Positions 26,201 through 35,709 of a stretch of DNA of 64,000 bases are shown here, in pieces. Source of the DNA: Sphingobium sp. TKS (GTDB lineage Bacteria; Pseudomonadota; Alphaproteobacteria; Sphingomonadales; Sphingomonadaceae). The notes beneath the pieces are model-generated. The model searched no databases. It had not been told where the DNA came from and was given only the letters and a program-made list of their open reading frames with translations. The position numbers and the translations under genes are program-made. The first letter of the stretch is position 1. Every line of letters starts with the position of its first letter. The DNA lies in contig NZ_CP005083.1 of assembly GCF_001563265.1 (NCBI RefSeq), positions 4,033,001 to 4,097,000 of the forward strand. Reading direction: 5' to 3'.

Positions 26201-27364
26201 ATGACTGGGGCATCATCTTCCGCAAACGCGCAACATGGTCTGACCGACCGGCTGGCCCGCTGGGCCCGCGGCTTTTCGGGCAAGGCTGCTGACGAGGACA
26301 TGGACGAGCCGGAGGAGGCGCAGCGCGCCCGGGCGGGCAGCGCGGCCAACCGGGAAATCACCCGGCGGCGCAAGCTGTACGAGGATATTGGCGACTTCCT
26401 TTTCGCCCATGACCTGGACCTGACGCCGCTCAATTTCGGCGTGGCCCATGACTATCTGACCGGATCGCATATCGGCGTGGAAAAGGCCGTGAAGGCCGTG
26501 CTGGCCGAACGCGGCAAGATCACCAACGGCTGGGTCGAAAATGTCGCCGCCGAACAGCGCAATGATGAGGTGACGCCTGAAGCGCTTGCCTCGATGCTTG
26601 ACAAGGTCGAGGAAAATCTGTCGCAATTCACTGGCCTGATGACCGAATCGCGCAATTCGGCCAAGGATTATGGCGCCGCGCTGCAGGAAGAGGTGAAAGG
26701 CCTGTCCGCCGGTGCCGATAATCAGCCGGTGCTGGCGCGCCTGGTGGCGCTGACCCGATCGATGGTCGAAAAGACCCGGCAGGTCGAAAGCCAGCTACGC
26801 AACAACCAGAAGCAGACGCAGCTCCTGAAATCCAATCTGGAAAGCGCGCGCCGCGCGGCCGAGCATGACCATCTGACCGGCCTGCCCAATCGCCGCGCCT
26901 TTGAAGCGGTGCTGCGCGACGAACTGAAAGTGGCGCAGAATCAGGGGGAGCCGCTCGCGGTGGCCTTTTGCGACATCGACCATTTCAAGCTGATCAACGA
27001 TGCCCATGGCCATGATACCGGCGATCGGGTGCTGAAATTCGTGGCGGGCCTGCTGTCCAAGGCGAGCAACGATCAATGCCATGTCGCGCGCCATGGTGGG
27101 GAGGAATTCGTCATGCTGTTCCGCGGCAAGACGGCGGCCGAAGCCTGCGAGGCAGTGGACAGCGTGCGGCAGGATCTGTCCACCCGCAGCCTCGTCAACC
27201 GGGCCAATGGCGAACGGATGGAACGGGTGAGCTTTTCCGCCGGCGTCGCCAATGTGCTGGCCTATGAAGACCCCCGCGCCGCGTTGAAGGCGGCGGACCG
27301 GGCGCTGTATCTGGCCAAGGAGCATGGGCGCAACCGGGTGTATCTGGCGGCGGAGCTGGATTAG
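26201..27364 (+). CDS. Diguanylate cyclase (GGDEF domain)
   Basis: 387 residues, cytoplasmic. The N-terminal 200 residues are helical with no recognised sensor domain, ending in a coiled coil (RQVESQLRNNQKQTQLLKSNL). The GGDEF domain follows: DHLTGLPNRRAFE, FCDIDHFKLINDAHGHDTGD, and the active site RHGGEEF. The RxxD product-inhibition site normally found five residues before GGEEF is absent (SNDQCHVA), so feedback inhibition is unlikely. It makes cyclic di-GMP; the PilZ protein at 7157 is a possible receptor. Confidence 0.92.
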   Translation: MTGASSSANAQHGLTDRLARWARGFSGKAADEDMDEPEEAQRARAGSAANREITRRRKLYEDIGDFLFAHDLDLTPLNFGVAHDYLTGSHIGVEKAVKAVLAERGKITNGWVENVAAEQRNDEVTPEALASMLDKVEENLSQFTGLMTESRNSAKDYGAALQEEVKGLSAGADNQPVLARLVALTRSMVEKTRQVESQLRNNQKQTQLLKSNLESARRAAEHDHLTGLPNRRAFEAVLRDELKVAQNQGEPLAVAFCDIDHFKLINDAHGHDTGDRVLKFVAGLLSKASNDQCHVARHGGEEFVMLFRGKTAAEACEAVDSVRQDLSTRSLVNRANGERMERVSFSAGVANVLAYEDPRAALKAADRALYLAKEHGRNRVYLAAELD

Positions 27365-27370
27365 GGATTG

Positions 27371-27500
27371 CACCTCCCCACCCGCGAGCGGGAGGGGGCC
27401 GGGGGGCGGGCTAGCATCAGCGGCGGTTTCAACTGCCAGGCCTGAAGCTCGCTGCGCTCGCGCCCACCCCTGACCCCTCCCGCCTGCGGGAGGGGAATGC
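27371..27500. repeat. Inverted pair of GC-rich hairpins
   Basis: A hairpin of the form CCCGC-GA-GCGGG with GGAGGGGG flank near 27375-27400 is mirrored by CCCTCCCGC-CT-GCGGGAGGGG near 27475-27495. The intervening 70 bases contain GAAGCTCGCTGCGCTCGCG. The double-hairpin, mirrored arrangement is the same as in the other composite repeats here. It lies between the convergent diguanylate cyclase and fzlA genes. Confidence 0.65.
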
Positions 27501-27505
27501 CTGCT

Positions 27506-28177
27506 TCAGAAATCCGGCTTTTCATAATGCGGCGGCGGGGTGATCACCTCCATCCGCTCGGAGAGCAGCGGGCGGAAGGACGGGCGCGACTTGAAACCCG
27601 CATACCAGCGCTTCACCGTCTCATGCCCGGCCCAGTCGATGCCGCCCAGATAATCGGCCACCGACAGATGCGCGGCGGCGGCGATATCCGCCAGGCTGAG
27701 CGTCGGACCCGCCATCCAGCTTCGGTGATCGAGCAGATAGTCCATATAATCCATATGGACATTGGCGCGCTTCATCGCCTCGCGCAGCACGCGGGCGTCA
27801 GGCGGGGCGCGCTCGATCAGCCGCTTCTTCATCCGCTCGTGCAGCAATGGGCCGACGACATCGCCGTAGAAATTCTGGTCGAAAAAGGCGGTCAGCCGAC
27901 GCACTTCGGCCCGCCCCGCCGCCGTGCCGGAGATGAGCGGGAATTTTTCGACCGTTTCCTCGAAATATTCGCAGATCGCCTGGCTGTCGATCAGGGTGAT
28001 GCCCTTTTCCTCGTCCACCATCACCGGCGTCGTGCCGGCGGGGTTGAGGTCGAGAAATTCGTCGCGCCCCTCCCAGGGCGATTCGCGCACGAGATCGTAG
28101 CCCACGCCCTTTTCACCGAGCAGCAGACGAACCTTGCGCGAGAATGGACAGAGCGGAAATTGGAAAAGTTGCCACAT
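27506..28177 (-). CDS. fzlA: FzlA-type GST-like division protein
   Basis: 223 residues with a glutathione-S-transferase fold: thioredoxin-like N-domain (FPLCPFSRKVRLLLGEKGV) and all-helical C-domain (MAGPTLSLADIAAAAHLSV). The ending RPSFRPLLSERM...PPPHYEKPDF matches the conserved C-terminal tail of FzlA, the FtsZ-binding, constriction-promoting protein of Caulobacter, more than enzymatic GSTs. It is thus expected to bind FtsZ filaments and not glutathione. A strong AGGAAGGGAAT ribosome site precedes the ATG. Divergent from acs. Confidence 0.82.
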   Translation of the reverse strand: MWQLFQFPLCPFSRKVRLLLGEKGVGYDLVRESPWEGRDEFLDLNPAGTTPVMVDEEKGITLIDSQAICEYFEETVEKFPLISGTAAGRAEVRRLTAFFDQNFYGDVVGPLLHERMKKRLIERAPPDARVLREAMKRANVHMDYMDYLLDHRSWMAGPTLSLADIAAAAHLSVADYLGGIDWAGHETVKRWYAGFKSRPSFRPLLSERMEVITPPPHYEKPDF

Positions 28178-28359
28178 ATTCCCTTCCTGTTAGGCCCAGC
28201 AAGCCCATGCGAAAAGCGGCAAATGGCATGATCCTGCTTAATTCCCGGCCGATAATGGTGGAAACTGTGGCGGAAGGAGAACGATCCTGTCTTCCGGCCA
28301 TCGCGCCTTGGCTCTAGGAGGGGCCATAAGCGAGGATTTCGCAAAGGAAAGGATGCCGC

Positions 28360-30303
28360 ATGTCTGACGATTTTTTCCCGGTCCCAGCAGAATGGGCGGC
28401 CTCCGCGCTTCTCGACCGGGATGGGCGCGCGGCGGATTATGCGCGGTCGATCGGGGATGCCGACGCCTATTGGCTGGAACAGGCCAGGCGGCTCGATTGG
28501 GAGAATTTTCCCACGAAAGCCGATGAGAGCAGCTTCCACGAGGCCGATTTCGGGGTGAAATGGTTTGCCGACGGCGTACTGAACGTCAGCGCCAACTGCA
28601 TCGACCGGCATCTGACGGCAAGGGGAGATCAGACCGCGATCATCTGGGAACCGGATGCGCCGGAGGAAGAACCGCGCCGCTTCACCTATGCTGAGGTGCA
28701 TGAGGAGGTCTGCCGCTTCGCCAATGTGCTGAAGGGCGCGGGCGCGAAGAAGGGCGACCGGATCACCGTCTATATGCCGATGATCCCGGAGGCTGCCTTC
28801 GCCCTGCTCGCCTGCGCGCGGATCGGGGCGATCCACTCGGTGGTCTTTGGCGGTTTCTCGCCCGAGGCGCTGGCGGGGCGGATCACCGATTGCGATTCGA
28901 CGCTGGTGATCACCGCCGATGAGGGACGTCGCGCGGGCAGACAAGTGCCGCTCAAGGCCAATGTCGACGCGGCGTTGAAGCTATGCACCAGCGTCCGCAC
29001 AGTGATCGTCGTCAAGGCGACCGGCGGCGCCATCGCCATGGAGGAAGGCCGCGACCTGTGGCTGCATGAGGAAGCGGCCAAGGTTTCCGCCGACTGCCCC
29101 GCCGAGCCGATGCAGGCGGAAGACCCGCTGTTCATCCTCTACACTTCGGGTTCGACGGGCAAGCCCAAGGGCGTGCTGCACACGACCGGCGGCTATCTGC
29201 TCTGGGCCAGCCTGACGCATGAGCTGTGCTTCGATTACCGGCCCGGCGACATCTACTGGTGCGCGGCGGATATCGGCTGGGTCACGGGGCATAGCTATAT
29301 CGTCTATGGCCCGCTGGCGAACGGGGCGACGACACTGATGTATGAGGGTGTGCCGAACTATCCGACGCCCAGCCGCATCTGGGAAGTGGTCGACCGGCAT
29401 CAGGTGCAGACCATCTTCACCGCCCCCACGGCGCTGCGCGCGCTGATGAAGGAGGGGGATGATTTCGTGACCCGCACGAGCCGCAAGTCGCTGCGCCTGC
29501 TGGGCACGGTGGGCGAGCCGATCAATCCCGAAGCCTGGCGCTGGTATCATCATGTCGTGGGCGAGGATCGCTGCCCGATTATCGACACCTGGTGGCAGAC
29601 CGAAACCGGCGCCGCGATGATCGCGCCGATGCCCGGCGCGACCGATCTGAAGCCCGGTTCCGCGACCTTCCCCATGCCCGGCGTGGTGCCGCAGATCGTC
29701 GATGCCGAGGGCAAAGTGCTGGAAGGGGCGACCGAAGGCAATCTCGTCATCGCGCAGAGCTGGCCGGGGCAGATGCGCACCGTCTGGGGCGATCATGAGC
29801 GTTTCTTCCAGACCTATTTCACCACCTTCCCCGGCAAATATACGACCGGGGACGGGGCGCGGCGGGACGCGGACGGCTATTATTGGATCACCGGGCGCGT
29901 CGATGACGTGATCAACGTGTCGGGCCATCGCATGGGCACGGCCGAGGTCGAAAGCGCGCTGGTGCTGCATGAGGCGGTGGCCGAGGCGGCGGTGGTCGGC
30001 TTCCCGCACGATATCAAGGGTCAGGGCATCTACGCCTATGTGACGCTCAACAGCGGCGAGGAAGCGACCGACGAACTGCGCAAGGCGCTGGTCGCCTGGG
30101 TCCGCAGCGAGATCGGGCCGATCGCCACGCCCGACGTGATCCAATTCGCGCCGGGCCTGCCCAAGACGCGTTCCGGCAAGATCATGCGCCGCATCCTGCG
30201 CAAGATCGCGGAAGGGGAGGTCTCGCCCCAGGCGCTGGGGGACATTAGTACACTTGCCGATCCCTCGGTTGTGGATAATCTGGTCGCCAATCGTCAGGGG
30301 TAA
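28360..30303 (+). CDS. acs: Acetyl-CoA synthetase
   Basis: 647 residues. It converts acetate, ATP and CoA to acetyl-CoA through acetyl-AMP. Core motifs: the P-loop [12 protein letters not shown], the adenine-binding DTWWQTETG, and the C-terminal hinge [24 protein letters not shown] (in parts). The regulatory lysine sits in TRSGKIMRR, the site acetylated by Pat-type enzymes. AGGAAAGGA precedes the start. It is followed after 21 bases by a cytochrome b561 gene. Confidence 0.96.
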   Translation: MSDDFFPVPAEWAASALLDRDGRAADYARSIGDADAYWLEQARRLDWENFPTKADESSFHEADFGVKWFADGVLNVSANCIDRHLTARGDQTAIIWEPDAPEEEPRRFTYAEVHEEVCRFANVLKGAGAKKGDRITVYMPMIPEAAFALLACARIGAIHSVVFGGFSPEALAGRITDCDSTLVITADEGRRAGRQVPLKANVDAALKLCTSVRTVIVVKATGGAIAMEEGRDLWLHEEAAKVSADCPAEPMQAEDPLFILYTSGSTGKPKGVLHTTGGYLLWASLTHELCFDYRPGDIYWCAADIGWVTGHSYIVYGPLANGATTLMYEGVPNYPTPSRIWEVVDRHQVQTIFTAPTALRALMKEGDDFVTRTSRKSLRLLGTVGEPINPEAWRWYHHVVGEDRCPIIDTWWQTETGAAMIAPMPGATDLKPGSATFPMPGVVPQIVDAEGKVLEGATEGNLVIAQSWPGQMRTVWGDHERFFQTYFTTFPGKYTTGDGARRDADGYYWITGRVDDVINVSGHRMGTAEVESALVLHEAVAEAAVVGFPHDIKGQGIYAYVTLNSGEEATDELRKALVAWVRSEIGPIATPDVIQFAPGLPKTRSGKIMRRILRKIAEGEVSPQALGDISTLADPSVVDNLVANRQG

Positions 30304-30324
30304 GAAATCAAGCAGGAGTATTTG

Positions 30325-30837
30325 ATGGATCGCTACAGCTCCGTTGCCCGCGCGCTGCACTGGATCCTGGCGATCCTCATTATCTTCAATCTCTTCCTGG
30401 GCTTCGCGCATGATGCGCTGCCCAAGGAGTGGAAGGTGATGCCCGTCCACAAGTCGATCGGGCTGACCGTGTTGGCCCTGACGGTTCTGCGCATCCTGTG
30501 GCGGTTCATGCACAAGGCGCCGCCGCTACCCGCCGCAATGCCGGCCTGGGAAAAGGGTGCCGCGCATGTCACGCATTTCGCCTTTTACGCGTTCATGCTG
30601 GTCATGCCGCTGACCGGATGGATCATGTCCTCCGCCGGGGATCGGCCCCTGAACTGGTTCTTCCTGTTCGACGTGCCCAAATTCGCCGTGTCGAAGGGCG
30701 ATGCGATCGTCGGGATTTCAGGCGAGACGCATGAGATTATGGGCTTTGCCTGGGCGGCGTTGATCATCGTGCATGTGCTGGCGGCGCTGCGGCATCATTT
30801 CATCCTGAAAGACAATGTGCTGCGGCGGATGATTTGA
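30325..30837 (+). CDS. Cytochrome b561 (superoxide oxidase-type membrane diheme protein)
   Basis: 170 residues with four membrane helices. Histidines lie at RALHWILA, MPVHKSIG, HVTHFAFY and in the last helix IVHVLAALRHH, the arrangement of bacterial CybB-type b561. Such proteins pass electrons between quinone and heme; some oxidise superoxide. A good AGGAG lies seven bases before the ATG; it probably shares the acs transcript, though a functional link is not evident. Confidence 0.88.
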   Translation: MDRYSSVARALHWILAILIIFNLFLGFAHDALPKEWKVMPVHKSIGLTVLALTVLRILWRFMHKAPPLPAAMPAWEKGAAHVTHFAFYAFMLVMPLTGWIMSSAGDRPLNWFFLFDVPKFAVSKGDAIVGISGETHEIMGFAWAALIIVHVLAALRHHFILKDNVLRRMI

Positions 30838-30850
30838 TCGGTGCCTGGAA

Positions 30851-31010
30851 GGGTGGAGGGTGGACGGTCTGCTTCGCGCTGCTTTCCTTGAAGTACACCG
30901 TGCTCCTGCGAAGGCAGGAGTCCAGTCCCGCCCTCTGTGGATCATCGCACCGTAGGAACTGGACTCCTGCCGTCGCAGGAGCACATATCGCTTGGTGACG
31001 GCAAATGGCC
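30851..31010. repeat. Composite double-hairpin intergenic repeat, copy 2
   Basis: The hairpin TGCTCCTGC-GAAG-GCAGGAG (from 30901) with tail TCCAGT is mirrored by ACTGGACTCCTGC-CGTC-GCAGGAGCA (ending 30983): the two 26-base halves are complementary at 25 positions. A GGTGGAGGGTGGA block precedes (30852-30864) and the box GCAAATGGCC (31001-31010) follows. The middle sequence CCCTCTGTGGAT is shared with the copy at 59356. It lies between cytochrome b561 and the convergent UbiH-type gene. Confidence 0.8.
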
Positions 31011-31026
31011 GAAAACAGCCTAAGAC

Positions 31027-32235
31027 CTAAACCATCTCGCCCGTCAGCAGCCGCGGCAGCGCGCCGGATTTTCCCCGCGCTTCGGCCATGAAGCGGTTCT
31101 TGAGCAGGGACGTGCGCTGCACCGTCGCCAGTCCCGCACGGCGGACAAGCGAGGGAATGCGCCCCGGCACATCGAACAGCCGGACCAGCCCGTCCATCGC
31201 CACGCTGGTCATCATCGCGTCAAGACCCCGCCAGCGCTGATAGCGCGTCAGCAATTGCGCATCGCCCGGATCGAGGCCGAGCCGCATGCCCTCCACCAGA
31301 ACCTCCACCAGCGCGGCGACATCGCGGAAGCCGAGGTTGAGACCCTGCCCTGCAATCGGGTGGATCGCATGGGCGCTATCCCCGACGAGGGCCAGGCGCG
31401 TGTCGGTGATCCGCGCCGCATGGTGGAAACCGAGCGGATAGCTGGAGCGCGGCCCGGCCAGCGAGATTTCACCCAGGAAGCCGCCCATTCGCTTCTGCGC
31501 CTCCGCCAGCCAGGCGCGTTCGGAGAGTTTGAGCATGGCCGGAGCCTGTTCCGTGGGCACCGTCCAGACGATGGCGGAGCGGGTGCCCGGCAGCATCGGC
31601 AGCAGCGCGAAAGGGCCGCCGGGATAGAATATCTCATAAGCCGTGTTGGCGTGCGGCACTTCATGATCGATGGCGGTCACCATCGCGACATGCTTGTAGT
31701 TCCAGCGCGTGGTGCGGATGCCCGCAGCCTCGCGGGTCGGGCTGTTGCGCCCCTCAGCCGCGACCAGCAGCGCGCCGTGAATGGTTTCGCCGCTGGCGAG
31801 GGTCAGCGTCACGCCGTCGGCATTGCGCTCGACATGCAGTGCCCGGTCGGGCTGGAAGCGGGTGAGATTTTCCGCCTTGCTCCCCGTCTGCGCCAGGGCG
31901 ACGCGCAGGTCGCGATTGGGGAACATGATCCCCATCACGCCGTCATCCGCATCCGGCGCGAAGTCGAGCGCGCCCGGTTCCAGACCGTCGCTGACCCAGA
32001 TGCGATCGATTGGGCAACCCTTGCCTTCCAGATGGTCTGCCACGCCTATGGCCGACAGCATGGCGAAACTGGTGGAGCTGATGGCCGAAACCCGCCCGTC
32101 GAAACCGGCGGCGGTGGTCTCCACCGGATTGGCCGGATCGATCACGGCGCAGCGCACGCCATGGCCGGAAAGCGCGATGCCAAGGGTCAGGCCGACCAGG
32201 CCACCACCCAAAATGACGACGTCGAAGCGTTGCAT
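31027..32235 (-). CDS. UbiH/UbiF/COQ6-family FAD-dependent hydroxylase
   Basis: 402 residues. An N-terminal dinucleotide fold (VVILGGGLVGLTLGIALSG) and the late FAD motif LVGDSAHAIHPIAGQGLN mark the ubiquinone-ring hydroxylase family. It hydroxylates the aromatic ring of ubiquinone precursors; which position (C5, C6 or C4-type) cannot be told from sequence. The frame remains open into ilvE, but MQRFDVVILGG is the clear start. It lies downstream of ilvE with an intervening hairpin. Confidence 0.9.
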   Translation of the reverse strand: MQRFDVVILGGGLVGLTLGIALSGHGVRCAVIDPANPVETTAAGFDGRVSAISSTSFAMLSAIGVADHLEGKGCPIDRIWVSDGLEPGALDFAPDADDGVMGIMFPNRDLRVALAQTGSKAENLTRFQPDRALHVERNADGVTLTLASGETIHGALLVAAEGRNSPTREAAGIRTTRWNYKHVAMVTAIDHEVPHANTAYEIFYPGGPFALLPMLPGTRSAIVWTVPTEQAPAMLKLSERAWLAEAQKRMGGFLGEISLAGPRSSYPLGFHHAARITDTRLALVGDSAHAIHPIAGQGLNLGFRDVAALVEVLVEGMRLGLDPGDAQLLTRYQRWRGLDAMMTSVAMDGLVRLFDVPGRIPSLVRRAGLATVQRTSLLKNRFMAEARGKSGALPRLLTGEMV

Positions 32236-32287
32236 GAGGGCGGTTCTAGGCGGTTGGGACGGGATTGGGAAGCGACCAGTTACTCCG

Positions 32288-32309
32288 TGCTCCTGCCTGC
32301 GCAGGAGCA
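32288..32309. repeat. Single-hairpin repeat of the CTCCTGC family
   Basis: TGCTCCTGC (32288-32296) and GCAGGAGCA (32301-32309) form a perfect 9-base stem. It uses the same arms as the composite copies at 30851 and 59356 but is a solo hairpin, located 12 bases after the ilvE stop, where it may help end the transcript. Confidence 0.7.
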
Positions 32310-32321
32310 CGATCTCATTTT

Positions 32322-33413
32322 TTAAAGCTTGCGCACCCAGTTCGCCGGATCGGCCACCGTGCCGCGCTGGATGCCGGTGAGGTCGGCGCGCAGCGCTTCG
32401 GTGACGATGCCGCCGTCGCCATTGCCGATGGTGAAGGCGCCATCGACGCTCTTCACCGTGCCGATCGCGGTCACGACCGCCGCCGTGCCGCAGGCGAAGG
32501 CTTCGCGCAGCTTGCCGCTGGCGGCGTCGGCCCTCCACTGGGCGAAACTATATAGTTCCTCGCGCACGTCATGCCCCTTGGCGCGGGCGAGCGAAATGAT
32601 GCTGTTGCGGGTGATGCCCGGCAGGATCGTGCCGGAAAGCGGCGGGGTGACGATCGATCCGTCATCCATCACGAAGAAGACGTTCATGCCGCCCAATTCC
32701 TCGACCCACTTGTTCTCGGCGGCATCGAGGAACACGACCTGATCGCAGCCGTGGCCGATCGCCTCCTTCTGCGCGACCAGCGAAGCGGCATAGTTGCCGC
32801 CGCATTTGGCGGCGCCGGTGCCGCCACGCGCCGCGCGGGTGAAATGCTCCGACACCCAAAGCGTGACCGCCTTCTTGCCGCCCTTGAAATAGGCGCCGGC
32901 GGGCGAGGCGATGACGCAGAAAATATATTCGTTCGCCGGGCGCACGCCCAGGAAGGTCTCGCTCGCGAACATGAAGGGGCGCAGGTACAGGCTGCCCTCG
33001 CCGCCCGGAATCCAGTCGGCGTCGATCTTCACCAGTTCCTCGACTGCTTCCATGAACAGGTCTTCGGGCAGGACCGGCATGGCCATGCGCTCGGCCGATT
33101 CAGCGAAACGGCGGGCATTTTCCTCCGGCCGGAACATGGCGATGCTGCCATCCTCCAGGCGATAGGCCTTCATCCCTTCGAAGATTTCCTGCGCATAGTG
33201 CAGCACGGCGCAGGCGGGATCGAGCTGGAACGGTTCGCGCGGGCCGATGCTGTGGCTGTGCCAGCCCTGCCCCTCGGTATAGCGAATCGTGACCATATGG
33301 TCGGTGAAGAGTTTTCCGAAACCGGGGTCCGCCAGCAATACCGCGCGCTGGTCAGCCGATACAGCCTTGCTGCTGCGGGTGACGGTGAAGCGCGATGTCT
33401 GCTGGACGTCCAT
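32322..33413 (-). CDS. ilvE: Branched-chain amino acid aminotransferase (long type)
   Basis: 363 residues, a class IV PLP aminotransferase of the longer group resembling eukaryotic BCATs. QEIFEGMKAYR, the PLP-lysine region GAAKCGGNYAASL, VEELGGMNVFFV and PLSGTILPGITRNSI are all present. It interconverts Leu/Ile/Val with their keto acids. Divergent from the threonine aldolase gene across 152 bases holding a small palindrome. Confidence 0.93.
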   Translation of the reverse strand: MDVQQTSRFTVTRSSKAVSADQRAVLLADPGFGKLFTDHMVTIRYTEGQGWHSHSIGPREPFQLDPACAVLHYAQEIFEGMKAYRLEDGSIAMFRPEENARRFAESAERMAMPVLPEDLFMEAVEELVKIDADWIPGGEGSLYLRPFMFASETFLGVRPANEYIFCVIASPAGAYFKGGKKAVTLWVSEHFTRAARGGTGAAKCGGNYAASLVAQKEAIGHGCDQVVFLDAAENKWVEELGGMNVFFVMDDGSIVTPPLSGTILPGITRNSIISLARAKGHDVREELYSFAQWRADAASGKLREAFACGTAAVVTAIGTVKSVDGAFTIGNGDGGIVTEALRADLTGIQRGTVADPANWVRKL

Positions 33414-33474
33414 GATGAAAGCTCCTTTGGGTTGGACGGGCCGCCTATGTCACAGATGGCGGCGCGAAACAATC

Positions 33475-33491
33475 GGTCAATATTACTGACC
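33475..33491. promoter_or_regulatory. Small palindrome in the ilvE/threonine-aldolase divergent promoter
   Basis: GGTCA-N7-TGACC, with an AT-rich centre ATATTAC, lies 62 bases before the ilvE start and 75 before the aldolase start. The position suits control of both genes. Arms of only five bases make chance a real alternative. Confidence 0.3.
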
Positions 33492-33565
33492 CATATAGCT
33501 GCCCATAGCCGATCCGATCAGGGTGGCATCTTGGCGCTGGGGCGTGGCGCGGCTATCGCTGGGCC

Positions 33566-34582
33566 ATGCACTTTTTTTCCGACAATGCGACGCCGGTCTG
33601 CCCGGAGGTGATGGCGGCCATCGCGGCGGCCGACCACGCCGACCATGGCTATGACGGCGATGCCTGGAGCGGGCGGCTGAACGGTGCCTTTTCCGCGCTG
33701 TTCGACACGGAAGCGGTGGCGCTGTGGATCGCGACCGGCACGGCGGCGAACAGCATCGCGCTGGCCTGCCTCTGTCCGCCCTATGGCGGGGTGCTGTGCC
33801 ATGAGGAAGCGCATATCGTCGTCGACGAATGCGGCGCGCCCGGTTTCTACACCCATGGCGCGACCCTGATGGCCTTGCCAGGCGAGGGCGCCAAATTGTC
33901 GCCCGAGGCAGTGACCGAACGGTTGAAGGCGATCCGGCCCGATGTGCATCAGGTGCCGGCGCGGGCGATCAGCATCACGCAGGCGACCGAATATGGGCTG
34001 GCCTATACGCCCGATGAGGTGGCGGCGCTGAGCGCGGTGGCGCATGAGCATGGGTTGGGCTTCCATATGGACGGAGCGCGCTTCGCCAATGCGGTGGCGC
34101 ATCTGGGTTGCCATCCGGGCGATGTAACCTGGCGGGCGGGGGTCGACATACTCTCCTTCGGCTGCGTCAAGAATGGCGGGATGATCGGGGAGGCTTTGGT
34201 CTTTTTCGGAGATCAGGCGCCAGCGCGTGCGGCCGAGGCGGCGCGCTGGCGCAAACGGGCGGGGCATCTCTTTTCCAAGGGACGCTATCTGGCCGCGCAG
34301 TTGCTGGCGATGGTCGAGGGCGATCTCTGGCTCCGCAATGCGCACGCGGCCAATGCGGCGGCGCAGGCTTTGGCGGAAGGCGCGGCCGGACGACTGATGC
34401 ATCCGGTCGAGGCCAATGAACTGTTCGTGCGGCTCACCTCCGCCGAAAGGGCGCAGTTGCGTGCCCAGGGCTTCGATTTCTACGACTGGGGCGAGGATGC
34501 GGCGCGGCTCGTCACCAACTGGTCGCAGGATGCCGCGAGCGTGAAGCCTTTGGCCGATGCGCTCGGAGCCCTGAAGGGATGA
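33566..34582 (+). CDS. ltaE: Low-specificity L-threonine aldolase
   Basis: 338 residues, fold-type I PLP enzyme that splits threonine or allo-threonine to glycine and acetaldehyde. FFSDNATPVCPEVM at the start, HMDGARFANA in the middle and the PLP lysine in FGCVKNGGMIGEALV are diagnostic. The ATG overlaps no other gene upstream; its stop overlaps the next gene by 4 bases. Confidence 0.92.
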   Translation: MHFFSDNATPVCPEVMAAIAAADHADHGYDGDAWSGRLNGAFSALFDTEAVALWIATGTAANSIALACLCPPYGGVLCHEEAHIVVDECGAPGFYTHGATLMALPGEGAKLSPEAVTERLKAIRPDVHQVPARAISITQATEYGLAYTPDEVAALSAVAHEHGLGFHMDGARFANAVAHLGCHPGDVTWRAGVDILSFGCVKNGGMIGEALVFFGDQAPARAAEAARWRKRAGHLFSKGRYLAAQLLAMVEGDLWLRNAHAANAAAQALAEGAAGRLMHPVEANELFVRLTSAERAQLRAQGFDFYDWGEDAARLVTNWSQDAASVKPLADALGALKG

Positions 34583-35463
34583 GCGAGGGCAAGGGCGTCG
34601 CCTTGCCCTTCATCCTGGTCACGCTGATCTGGAGTTCCACCTGGATCGTGATCCGCGACCAGATCGGCAATGTCCCCGCGAGCTGGTCGGTCTGCTATCG
34701 CTTCCTGCTGGCCGGGGTGGCCATGGCGATCTTCGCCAGGGTGCGGCGCGTGCCGCTCAATATCGGCGGCAAGGGGCTGGTCTTCGCCGGGTTGCTGGGC
34801 GTGGCGCAGTTCGTGATGAACTTCAATTTCGTCTATCGCGCCGAGCATTATCTGACATCCGGCGTGGTGGCGGTGGTCTATGCGATGCTGCTGATCCCAA
34901 ACAGCATCCTTGCCTTCCTCTTCTTCCGCCAGCCGGTGAGCCGGGCCTTTGTCGCCGGATCGGTGGTGGCGGTGACGGGCATCGCGCTGATGCTGGCGCA
35001 TGAAGCGGCGAGCGTCAGGCCGGACATGGTACTGCTGGGCACCGCTTTCTCGGTCGCCGGGCTGCTAAGCGCTTCGGCCGCCAATGTGATGCAGGGGATG
35101 GAGATTGCCCGGCGGCTGCCGATGGTGGCGGTGCTGGCCTGGGCGATGCTGATCGGCGCGGCGGTGGATGCGCTGTTTGCATGGATCACCACCGGGCCGC
35201 CGGTTTTCGAACCGCGAATCGGCTATGTGCTGGGGATAGGCTGGCTGGGACTGGCGGGGTCGGTCGTGACCTTCCCGCTTTATTTCCGGCTGATCCAGAG
35301 GATGGGTGCGGGGCGCGCGGCCTATAGCAGCGTGCTGATCCCGGTGATCGCCATGCTGATCTCCACGCTGGTCGAGGGTTATCGCTGGACGGCGCTGGCG
35401 GGTGCGGGCGCTTTGCTCGCCATCATCGGGATGGTCATCGCTCTACGGACGAAACAGGCCTAG
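34579..35463 (+). CDS. EamA/DMT-family transporter
   Basis: 294 residues, ten predicted membrane helices in two EamA repeats (WSSTWIVIRDQIGNVPASW is the first-repeat signature). Members export amino acids or other metabolites. Its 4-base ATGA overlap with the threonine aldolase gene suggests coupled expression, so an amino-acid-related substrate is plausible but not proven. Confidence 0.87.
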   Translation: MSEGKGVALPFILVTLIWSSTWIVIRDQIGNVPASWSVCYRFLLAGVAMAIFARVRRVPLNIGGKGLVFAGLLGVAQFVMNFNFVYRAEHYLTSGVVAVVYAMLLIPNSILAFLFFRQPVSRAFVAGSVVAVTGIALMLAHEAASVRPDMVLLGTAFSVAGLLSASAANVMQGMEIARRLPMVAVLAWAMLIGAAVDALFAWITTGPPVFEPRIGYVLGIGWLGLAGSVVTFPLYFRLIQRMGAGRAAYSSVLIPVIAMLISTLVEGYRWTALAGAGALLAIIGMVIALRTKQA

Positions 35464-35615
35464 CGGCGGACGCCTGGCTGATAGAACCGCTTGGCGGCGT
35501 TGACCTTGTCGATCAGGCTGGCGAGCGGGACTGGCGCGGACGTGGCGCGTTCGGGCAGGGTCAGGCCGTTGATGCGCTGGCCCAGGGCAGTGAAGGCGTG
35601 ATCGAAGCGGTCCAT
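35460..35615 (-). CDS. Possible small soluble protein, 51 residues
   Basis: A frame from ATG at 35613-35615 encodes 51 residues starting MDRFDHAFTALGQRINGL and ending KRFYQPGVRR, with protein-like composition. Its stop overlaps the stop of the convergent transporter gene. Only weak ribosome-site bases (GAGTCAG) precede it. Family not recognised. Without it the 246 bases between transporter and SDR would be empty. Confidence 0.45.
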   Translation of the reverse strand: MDRFDHAFTALGQRINGLTLPERATSAPVPLASLIDKVNAAKRFYQPGVRR

Positions 35616-35709
35616 CTGACTCAAGTCCCATGCAAAGCTGACAGGACCGTCATCGGGCCAGCATGGTTAAGAAGGCGTTAGCAATGACCTGTCCTTGCGA
35701 CGGGCCGAG

